Assembly: GCA_031400955.1 (NCBI GenBank)
Contig: JANNQW010000084.1
Span: forward strand, 1-11,536
Length of the DNA stretch: 11,536 nt
Direction: 5' to 3'
Origin: VFKE01 sp031400955
Lineage (GTDB): Bacteria; Verrucomicrobiota; Verrucomicrobiia; Verrucomicrobiales; Verrucomicrobiaceae
Part shown: positions 6,566-11,536 of the stretch, in pieces
Layout of the letters: each line of letters opens with the position of its first letter
Position numbering within the stretch: the first letter of the stretch is position 1
Notes under the pieces: generated by a model
Seen by the model: only the letters and a program-made list of their open reading frames with translations
The model's database searches: none
Told to the model about the DNA's origin: nothing
Position numbers and translations under genes: made by a program

Positions 6566-9253
6566 ATGAAAACATACGTCTTCTCCGTTCTGGCGATCCT
6601 TGGACAAATATTGCACGCGCAGATTGCTCCTGATAACGAACCCTGGCCGCGCTCTTACACCGTGGACGGCGCGGAAGTTATCGTTTATGAACCCCGCATC
6701 GAGAAGTGGCAGGACTCAACGCTCGACGCTCGCATCGCTGCCGGCATCAAGCTGAAAAGCGGCGAGGAGGTGATCTACGGTTCTTTCGCCGCGCACGCTG
6801 AGGCTCTGGCGAACACCGAGACGCGCACCGTGACTCTGTTTAACTTTTCCGCGAGTGATGTCAAAGTAACCGATGCCCCGGACAAGCTCGCCGAGTTCAC
6901 CCGCATCATCAACGCGCTGGCGCCCGAAAAGCCGCTCAAAGTGCCGCTCGATAAACTGCTCGCCGCCGTGCCGTCGGACGACGTGATTACCAAGGTGACC
7001 GTGACCACGGCGACACAGACCAAGGCACCCAAGGTTATCGTGCGTTTTGAAAACACAGTGCTGGTGGCATTTGATGGTAAGCCGGTCTTCCGCAGTATTC
7101 CTGGCGCCGGCCTGGCCGCAGCGGTGAACACGCCCGCGACGCTGCTTCAATTGGAAAACAGCGGAACACTGTATCTGCTGACCAACGATGGCTTTTGGCT
7201 GCAAGCGGCGGGCTGGGCCGGGCCTTGGTCGCCGGCGAACTCGCTGCCCCCCGGATTTGAGCGCATTCCAGCGGATCATCCCGTCGCTTTGGCGGTGAAG
7301 AATGCCTGGCCCGCAGCCGGGGCGATTGTCAGCGTGCCCGAGGTGGTGATGAGCGAGACGCCCACTGAGCTGATCCAGTTTGACGGGAAACCGAAATACG
7401 ACCGCGTTGGCGAATTGCCGCTGGTGCGCGTGAGCAACACGCGGTCGCCTTTGTTTTTTCATTCCGATCAAGGTGTGTTCTATGTGCTGATTTCGGGCCG
7501 TTGGTTTGTGTCCGCTGAATTGACCGGACCGTGGACTTATGTGCCGCACAACGAATTGCCCGCTGAGTTCGCGCAAATTCCGACGGATGACGCATCGGCG
7601 GACGTGCGCGCGAGCGTAGCCGGGACTCGCGAGGCGGAGGAGGCGGTCAAAGAGGCGCAGATTCCCACTTATGCGCGCGTGAATGTTCAAGAGGCTCCGC
7701 AAATTCGCGTGGAATATGATGGCGCACCAGTCTTCGAGAGCGTGCCCGGCATCAGCCTGACTTATGCGATCAACACCACCGCCGCCGTGATTTATGCGGG
7801 CGGGCTATATTATTGCTGCCAGGACGGACTGTGGTTCGTCGCTGATGCCGCGTTCGGCGCGCCATGGCGCTGTGCGACGGTGCTGCCCCGCGAGATTTAT
7901 TTGATGCCGCCTTCGTGCCCCTTGTATCACACGAGGTTCTGTGAGATCGATAACTTCGATGCCGGTCACGTGGTCTATCGTTGCACGCCGGGATATTGGG
8001 GGACTTATGTGGATTCATTCTCGCGCGTCTGCGTCTACGGCACCGGCTGGACTTATTCGGCTTACGTTTCGTCAAACTATTATAGCGGCCATTCCTGGAC
8101 CTACGGCCTGGGCTGCCGTTATGTGCCGCGCAGGGGATTCGTCCGTGAATGCGACCGCGTGGCGCACACCAGCTGGTTCCGTCACACGGGCAACGGCAGC
8201 TCCTTGTGCCGCACGGATTCAGAACGCTGGGGCGGGCGCTTCGAACGTGATCACTGGCGAGGAAGCAGCGGTCGCACCGTCGCATTTTCAAGTTGGAAAG
8301 GCAAGGTCGTCACGCATTCGGACGATGTTGTAAAAAGCCTCCGCCATCGCGAGCCGAAGAAAAATGAAGTTTCAAAGCACACTGAAATCAAGCCGCAAGT
8401 CGTGTCGCTCGGCCATGTGGCGGCTTCTTCGTCCAAACAGTTCGACCAGGACGTGCGCGCCGGACAGCACGGCGAAATTTACCGCCACGGTGCGGAAGGC
8501 TGGCAGCGGCGCGATGCCGGAAAGTGGAAGGAGCCCGACAAAACTCATCCAGTGGATCCCCATGTGGTTGACTCCCGAAAGTCACGCGTTGTGAAGAAAA
8601 AAGAACTGCCTCTGTCAACATCGAGCACCCAAGGGTCCAGCCTCGAAATCCGCAGCCCGCAAATTCCTAAGCAGGAATTAAATCTGGAAAAAGTCCGTGC
8701 GCCACACGAAGCCTCGAATCGCGATGTGGTGACCCGACCCGTGCAGCCGGCGCGCACTGAAGATAAAAAAATCATCGGTCTGCCGAAGCAAACTTCACAT
8801 CAGGATCGAGTCCCGCAGCCGATTAACGACCCGCCTGTGCAGCCGGCGAAGCAAGAGCAGAAAAAGGAGCAGCCCCGCGTCCACTTTGAGCAGCAAGCCC
8901 CGTCCCGCGTATATCGCGAGCCCATGCCGGTGCCGGTCGTAACCGAACATCATGACGCACCGCAAATCGCGCCAAGAGTGGAACCCATCGAACGCCGCGA
9001 GGTTCCGCGCGTGGTTGAACGCCATGATACACCGCAAATCGCCCCGAAAGTGGAGCGTCAAGTTGCGCCCCCACAGATTCAACCCATTCAACGCCAAGAT
9101 CCTCAGCCTCAGGTTCGCCGCGAGGTTCCGCAGCGTGTGGAACAGCCCAAGCAGAATCAAGGTTCCAGCAGTCGTGATACGCGGTCGAGTCGCGGGGATG
9201 ACAAGAAGGATGACAAGAAGGTTGATAAGAAGGATGACAACAAAAAGCGATAA
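6566..9253 (+). CDS. Large secreted repeat protein of the 'carbohydrate-binding family V/XII' type
   Basis: An 895-residue exported protein. Residues 1-18 form a signal peptide (MKTYVFSVLAILGQILHA), which is why ATG 6566 is chosen over the in-frame upstream start at 6413. An N-terminal domain with WPRSYTVDGAEVIVYEPRIEKWQD (27-50) leads to three related units at about 155-239, 258-341 and 378-454. Each has an FDGKP-like turn, an NT motif, a (G/D)xWF or GFWL strand, GPW or APW, and an LP...IP end. Residues 417-548 hold all ten cysteines. A short segment at about 629-656 (GEIYRHGAEGWQRRD) resembles a DGNVYR...W motif known from this family. The rest, to 895, is a disordered P/Q/R/K-rich tail with PQIAPxVE and RREVPR repeats, ending in Asp-Lys blocks. 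Function is unknown and carbohydrate binding is only a label. It is probably periplasmic or surface-attached. The 233 bases upstream show no promoter I would defend and no Shine-Dalgarno. Confidence 0.85.
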   Translation: MKTYVFSVLAILGQILHAQIAPDNEPWPRSYTVDGAEVIVYEPRIEKWQDSTLDARIAAGIKLKSGEEVIYGSFAAHAEALANTETRTVTLFNFSASDVKVTDAPDKLAEFTRIINALAPEKPLKVPLDKLLAAVPSDDVITKVTVTTATQTKAPKVIVRFENTVLVAFDGKPVFRSIPGAGLAAAVNTPATLLQLENSGTLYLLTNDGFWLQAAGWAGPWSPANSLPPGFERIPADHPVALAVKNAWPAAGAIVSVPEVVMSETPTELIQFDGKPKYDRVGELPLVRVSNTRSPLFFHSDQGVFYVLISGRWFVSAELTGPWTYVPHNELPAEFAQIPTDDASADVRASVAGTREAEEAVKEAQIPTYARVNVQEAPQIRVEYDGAPVFESVPGISLTYAINTTAAVIYAGGLYYCCQDGLWFVADAAFGAPWRCATVLPREIYLMPPSCPLYHTRFCEIDNFDAGHVVYRCTPGYWGTYVDSFSRVCVYGTGWTYSAYVSSNYYSGHSWTYGLGCRYVPRRGFVRECDRVAHTSWFRHTGNGSSLCRTDSERWGGRFERDHWRGSSGRTVAFSSWKGKVVTHSDDVVKSLRHREPKKNEVSKHTEIKPQVVSLGHVAASSSKQFDQDVRAGQHGEIYRHGAEGWQRRDAGKWKEPDKTHPVDPHVVDSRKSRVVKKKELPLSTSSTQGSSLEIRSPQIPKQELNLEKVRAPHEASNRDVVTRPVQPARTEDKKIIGLPKQTSHQDRVPQPINDPPVQPAKQEQKKEQPRVHFEQQAPSRVYREPMPVPVVTEHHDAPQIAPRVEPIERREVPRVVERHDTPQIAPKVERQVAPPQIQPIQRQDPQPQVRREVPQRVEQPKQNQGSSSRDTRSSRGDDKKDDKKVDKKDDNKKR

Positions 9254-9271
9254 GCCTAAAAGCAGAAATTG

Positions 9272-9392
9272 GACAGGATTAACAAGATAAGCAGGATAGG
9301 GGAGAGGAGATGGCAAATGAGAGCCCGCTTGCCAAATGGATGAATGATCGTTTCTTCGTGACCCCTATTTTGTTAACCTTGTTAATCCTGTC
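9272..9392 (+). repeat. Nested 121-base inverted repeat between the secreted protein gene and rpsB
   Basis: GACAGGATTAACAAG at 9272-9286 is the exact reverse complement of 9378-9392. Inside it, ATAGGGG 9296-9302 pairs with CCCCTAT 9362-9368, separated from the outer stem by 9 bases on each side. TGGCAA 9311-9316 can pair with TTGCCA 9329-9334 further in. The whole could fold into one long interrupted hairpin. It starts 18 bases after the upstream stop codon. It lacks a T-tract, so it is not a standard terminator. It may still protect or end the upstream transcript, or be a small mobile repeat. No clear target-site duplication flanks it. Confidence 0.82.
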
Positions 9393-9431
9393 AAAAGTCC
9401 GCTCATGGTGTTTTCCAGAATGAGTCTCGGC

Positions 9432-9468
9432 AAAAAATACTTGCCGGCAGTCCTCGGCTCGGTATCCT
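9432..9468 (+). promoter_or_regulatory. AAAAAATNCTTGCCGG element and candidate promoter of rpsB
   Basis: Bases 9432-9447 read AAAAAATACTTGCCGG, nearly identical to 2469-2484 upstream of rplU. TTGCCG 9441-9446 and TATCCT 9463-9468 are 16 bases apart and could be -35 and -10 boxes with four matches each. CGGCAA 9428-9433 can also pair with TTGCCG 9441-9446 across a 7-base loop. The site would place the start of transcription about 125 bases before the rpsB ATG, leaving a long leader. Confidence 0.42.
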
Positions 9469-9517
9469 CTGCGCTCCCTTGTCCAAGTGGATGAGGGTTC
9501 ATTCAACCAACCTCAAA

Positions 9518-9572
9518 CCGCTGAAGCGGCCGGATCAATCTCCTAGATTGAGCGGACTCCCCGAACGGAGTC
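9518..9572 (+). promoter_or_regulatory. Three consecutive hairpins in the rpsB leader
   Basis: CCGC 9518-9521 pairs with GCGG 9526-9529 (loop TGAA). TCAATCT 9535-9541 pairs perfectly with AGATTGA 9545-9551 (loop CCT). GACTCC 9555-9560 pairs with GGAGTC 9567-9572 (loop CCGAAC). The last ends 28 bases before the rpsB ATG. In E. coli and other bacteria S2 represses its own mRNA through a structured rpsB leader. These hairpins are candidates for such a site here, by position only. Confidence 0.48.
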
Positions 9573-9600
9573 TGTGCGGCAGCCAGGCAAAGCAAAATAC

Positions 9601-10284
9601 ATGTCCTATCAACAGCTTACTGAACTCGTCGAAGCCGGTGTCCATTTTGGCCACCAAACCCGTCGCTGGCATCCCCGGATGCGGGGTTTCATCCTCGAAA
9701 CCCGGAACGGCATCCACATCCTTAACATCGAGGAGACGCTCCGTCAGATTGACGCCGCCGCCAATTTCCTGAGCGATCTCGCCGCAAAAAAGAAGCGCAT
9801 TCTCTTTGTCGGTTGCAAACGTCAGGCACAAGAAGCCGTGCAACAGGCCGCGGAAGCCTGCGGACAATTTTACGTGAACCACCGCTGGCTCGGCGGCACG
9901 CTCACCAACATGGAAACCATCCGCAAAAGCGTCAAGCGCTGGAACTGGCTCGACGACCTCCCGAAGCTTCCGGAATACAAAGCCATGTCCAAAAAGGAAA
10001 TCTCCGCGCTCGGCCGTGAGAAGACCAAACTGGAGCGCAACCTCAAAGGCATCCGTTACATGGACGGCCTCCCCGACGCCGTCGTCATCGTTGACAGCGC
10101 CCGCGAGCACATCGCCGTGGCCGAGGCTCGCCGCCTTCGCATCCCGATCGTCGCCCTCGTGGACAGCAACGCCGACCCGGATCTCATCGAATATCCCATC
10201 GCCGCCAACGACGACGCCATCCGCTCCATCCGCGTCATTCTTCAGAAGCTGATCGACCCCATCATCGCCGCGACCGCGAAATAA
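9601..10284 (+). CDS. rpsB: 30S ribosomal protein S2
   Basis: The 227-residue product is S2, a late-assembling small-subunit protein that holds S1 on the ribosome in bacteria having S1. It shows LVEAGVHFGHQTRRWHPRM at 9-27, FILETRNGIHILNIEETLRQ, the RILFVGCKRQAQEAV segment, VNHRWLGGTLTNMETIRKS, YMDGLPDAVVIVDS and the C-terminal IPIVALVDSNADPDLIEYPIAANDDAIRSI, all in family order. It is slightly shorter than the E. coli protein because the tail stops soon after the last helix, which is common. ATG 9601 is chosen over an in-frame TTG at 9574 because it gives the usual N-terminus. There is no Shine-Dalgarno. tsf follows 170 bases later, the normal rpsB-tsf order. Confidence 0.98.
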   Translation: MSYQQLTELVEAGVHFGHQTRRWHPRMRGFILETRNGIHILNIEETLRQIDAAANFLSDLAAKKKRILFVGCKRQAQEAVQQAAEACGQFYVNHRWLGGTLTNMETIRKSVKRWNWLDDLPKLPEYKAMSKKEISALGREKTKLERNLKGIRYMDGLPDAVVIVDSAREHIAVAEARRLRIPIVALVDSNADPDLIEYPIAANDDAIRSIRVILQKLIDPIIAATAK

Positions 10285-10297
10285 AACGCCAGAGGCG

Positions 10298-10313
10298 GGT
10301 TGAACGGTTGAAA
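10298..10313 (+). repeat. Inverted partner of the octamer array upstream of tsf
   Basis: GGTTGAACGGTTGAAA at 10298-10313 is the reverse complement of two CAACCTTT-type units in the array at 10386-10417, with one mismatch. It lies 13 bases after the rpsB stop and could pair with the array to form a stem of 15 pairs enclosing the hairpin at 10347-10375. Role unknown. Confidence 0.7.
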
Positions 10314-10346
10314 TGTTTAAGGTTTGTGGAGTTTAAATTTTGATCT

Positions 10347-10375
10347 GTTGAAGGGTTTAGCTATCCCGCTTCAAC
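10347..10375 (+). promoter_or_regulatory. Hairpin in the rpsB-tsf gap
   Basis: GTTGAAG 10347-10353 pairs with CTTCAAC 10369-10375, and two more G-C pairs (10354-10355 with 10366-10367) extend it past a single bulged G at 10368. No T-tract follows, so it is not a clear terminator. It may partly separate rpsB and tsf expression. The evidence is structural only. Confidence 0.4.
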
Positions 10376-10385
10376 GCTCACTCCT

Positions 10386-10425
10386 CAACCTTTCAACCTT
10401 TCAACCTTTCAACCTTTCAACTCTT
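10386..10425 (+). repeat. CAACCTTT tandem array in front of tsf
   Basis: Four perfect copies of the octamer CAACCTTT occupy 10386-10417, followed by a degenerate fifth (CAACTCTT, 10418-10425). The array ends 29 bases before the tsf ATG and merges into a pyrimidine-rich leader. Such arrays can change copy number by slippage, which would alter the tsf leader length or the stem with 10298-10313. Confidence 0.92.
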
Positions 10426-10454
10426 AAACCTTTTCACTTTTCACTTCCCAACTC

Positions 10455-11048
10455 ATGTCCGCCATCTCCGCTGAACTCGTCAACAAACTCCGTCAGAAAA
10501 CCAACGCTGGCATGATGGATTGCAAGAAGGCCCTCACTGAAACTCAGGGCGATTTCGAAGCAGCTGAAATTTTCCTTCGAAAAAAGGGCATCACCAAAGC
10601 CGAAGGCAAAGCCGACCGCGCCACCAAGGAAGGCGTCATCTCCTCCTACATCCATCTTGCCGGCCGCGTGGGTGTGCTCATCGAGGTGAACTGCGAAACC
10701 GATTTCGTGGCCAAGAACGAAAACTTCCAAGGCCTCGTCAAAGACCTCTGCCTTCACATCGCCGCCGCCAGCCCGCGCTACGTCCAGCGCGACGAAGTCC
10801 CTGCGGACATCATCGCTAAAGAGCGTGAGATCGGCGCCGGACAGGTCACTGGCAAGCCCGCGAACGTCATCGAGAAGATCGTCGAGGGGAAAATGAACAA
10901 GTTCTACGCGGATTACTGCCTCATGGAACAGCCCTTCATCAAGAATCCGGACGTCAGCGTCACCGACCTGGTGAAGAGCAAGATCTCCGAACTCGGCGAG
11001 AACCTCGTCGTGCGCCGCTTCACGCGGTATGCCGTTGGCGGAGAATGA
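10455..11048 (+). CDS. tsf: Translation elongation factor Ts, short type
   Basis: EF-Ts exchanges GDP for GTP on EF-Tu in the cytoplasm. The 197-residue protein has the N-terminal UBA-like domain with LVNKLRQKTNAGMMDCKKALTET at 8-30 and GDFEAAEIFLRKKG at 32-45, and the core VLIEVNCETDFVAKNENF at 74-91, whose TDFVAKN contacts EF-Tu. It ends shortly after one core subdomain, with YCLMEQPFIKNPDVSV and VRRFTRYAVG. At 197 residues it resembles the short EF-Ts of Thermus rather than the roughly 280-residue E. coli form, so part of the duplicated dimerisation core is absent. The start ATG 10455 has a pyrimidine-rich leader with no Shine-Dalgarno. The gene follows rpsB and is followed at once by repeat arrays. 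Confidence 0.98.
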   Translation: MSAISAELVNKLRQKTNAGMMDCKKALTETQGDFEAAEIFLRKKGITKAEGKADRATKEGVISSYIHLAGRVGVLIEVNCETDFVAKNENFQGLVKDLCLHIAAASPRYVQRDEVPADIIAKEREIGAGQVTGKPANVIEKIVEGKMNKFYADYCLMEQPFIKNPDVSVTDLVKSKISELGENLVVRRFTRYAVGGE

Positions 11049-11051
11049 GGG

Positions 11052-11086
11052 GAAGTCGGAAGTCGGAGGTCAGAGGTCGGAGGTCA
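11052..11086 (+). repeat. Heptamer array GARGTCR, five copies, just after tsf
   Basis: Five 7-base units run without gap: GAAGTCG twice, then GAGGTCA, GAGGTCG and GAGGTCA, starting 3 bases after the tsf stop. The same heptamer type recurs inside each 48-base unit that follows (GAAGTCA, then GTAGACA or GCAGTCA). The two arrays therefore share ancestry. Confidence 0.9.
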
Positions 11087-11088
11087 GT

Positions 11089-11255
11089 GGTGGCGGATGT
11101 CCCATACGCCTCGTGAATCGGAAGTCAGTAGACAGTGGTGGCGGATGTCCCATACGCCTCGTGAACCGGAAGTCAGCAGTCAGTGGTGGCGGATGTCCCA
11201 TACGCCTCGTGAATCGGAAGTCAGTAGACAGTGGTGGCGGATGTCCCATACGCCT
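11089..11255 (+). repeat. 48-base tandem repeat, three and a half copies, each with a hairpin
   Basis: Units lie at 11089-11136, 11137-11184, 11185-11232 and, partial, 11233-11255. Units 1 and 3 are identical. Unit 2 differs from them at three bases. Each starts with GGT and then GGCGGATGTCCCATACGCC, which can fold into an 8-pair stem with one G-A mismatch and loop TCC. The second half is made of heptamers like those at 11052-11086. Because 48 is a multiple of three and the unit has no stops in several frames, long reading frames arise by chance and are not taken as genes. Confidence 0.95.
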
Positions 11256-11382
11256 TCTGAGCAAGCAGTAACCAGATTCAAGTGCCTCACGCAGCCCTCC
11301 GCTTCACCTCATCTACTTCGCGCCTCAACCTCAACCCTTGCTAAGTAACCACATAGTATTCGCAAATCCGCCGTAATAAACC

Positions 11383-11411
11383 TTGCCTCCTGCATCCATA
11401 TTCAGTAAAAT
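11383..11411 (+). promoter_or_regulatory. Candidate promoter for a gene beyond the right edge
   Basis: TTGCCT 11383-11388 and TAAAAT 11406-11411 are 17 bases apart, with four and five matches to the sigma-70 hexamers. It sits in AT-rich sequence after a repeat array. The CCTTGCC at its -35 resembles the rplU and rpsB elements, which suggests a TTGCC-type -35 is common in this genome. Confidence 0.45.
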
Positions 11412-11483
11412 ACTGGTCGATTTTCGTTTTTTACCCTAAAAACATCTTTTAATACCTAAACCTAAAAGCGGGATTCGACTGCC

Positions 11484-11510
11484 CGCGAAACACGCGAAAT
11501 AACACGAAAT
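11484..11510 (+). repeat. Short degenerate array of CGCGAAA-type units
   Basis: CGCGAAACA, CGCGAAATAA and then CACGAAAT follow each other with a period of 9 to 10 bases. It is a small simple-sequence array of the same general kind as those before ispD and tsf, but of different sequence. The third unit is diverged. Confidence 0.55.
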
Positions 11511-11536
11511 GAATGGGTTCCGATATTCACCAGACT

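Larger units (their letters stand above)
11256..11536. other. AT-richer region without a recognisable gene
   Basis: After the repeats no frame has convincing protein features on either strand, so the gene-free stretch from the tsf stop to the window end is about 490 bases. Base composition becomes clearly more AT-rich after about 11340. The region holds a candidate promoter (11383-11411) and a small degenerate array (11484-11510). A gene such as pyrH or frr often follows tsf in other bacteria, but it is not seen here. Confidence 0.6.

Noticed and set aside
11089..11255. CRISPR-like array
   Set aside because: There are no unique spacers. Units follow head to tail, units 1 and 3 are identical, and no cas gene is near.
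11029..11348. Reading frames across the 48-base repeats on both strands
   Set aside because: The unit length is a multiple of three and lacks stops in several frames, so long frames are automatic. The peptides are pure repeat and lack independent support.
11331..11399. 22-residue minus-strand frame MDAGGKVYYGGFANTMWLLSKG
   Set aside because: Too short and without support; GCAGGAGGC lies inside it rather than before its start.
11403..11433. CAGTA/TACTG hairpin followed by T-rich sequence as a terminator
   Set aside because: The stem has five mostly A-T pairs and the T-run starts too far away. The same bases fit a -10 box better.

Overview
The window looks like a chromosomal segment of a Gram-negative bacterium, most likely a member of the Verrucomicrobiota. 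That placement is inference. It rests on a GC-rich genome with C/G-ending codons, almost no Shine-Dalgarno sequences (only rpmA has a strong one), a short EF-Ts, a Leptospira/Geobacter-type citramalate synthase, a very large secreted protein of the type often labelled 'carbohydrate-binding family V/XII', and many simple-sequence repeats between genes. No rRNA, tRNA, phage, IS or CRISPR locus is visible.

Layout, left to right. Positions 2-58 are the last codons of an upstream gene. They are followed by an alpha/beta hydrolase (65-934) and a small membrane protein (940-1176). Next is a housekeeping run: yqeY (1250-1705), ispD for isoprenoid precursor synthesis (1760-2461), rplU and rpmA for ribosomal proteins L21 and L27 (2564-2878, 2906-3163), and, after a structured 193-base leader, cimA for (R)-citramalate synthase (3357-4910). 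A minus-strand block converges on cimA: rsuA (6332-5652), a VapB-like antitoxin (5605-5387) and a VapC-type PIN toxin gene broken by one missing base (5390-4957). A large secreted protein follows on the plus strand (6566-9253), with three related WF/GPW domains, a block holding all ten of its cysteines and a long disordered tail. The window ends with rpsB (9601-10284) and tsf (10455-11048), the usual S2/EF-Ts pair, and about 490 bases without a gene that hold two repeat arrays and a likely promoter for a gene beyond the edge.

The genes do not form one pathway. Translation (L21, L27, S2, EF-Ts, RsuA, possibly YqeY) and precursor metabolism (IspD, CimA) dominate, with one accessory toxin-antitoxin locus and one envelope or secreted protein. 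The most unusual content lies between genes. Five different simple-sequence repeat families occupy the gaps, and one supplies the start codon and first codons of ispD. A 48-base composite repeat with a built-in hairpin follows tsf. Upstream of rplU and rpsB there is a shared AAAAAATNCTTGCCGG element, and the rpsB and cimA leaders contain sets of hairpins that suggest RNA-level control. I did not find an obviously new multi-gene system; the best leads are these non-coding elements and the cysteine-rich secreted protein.
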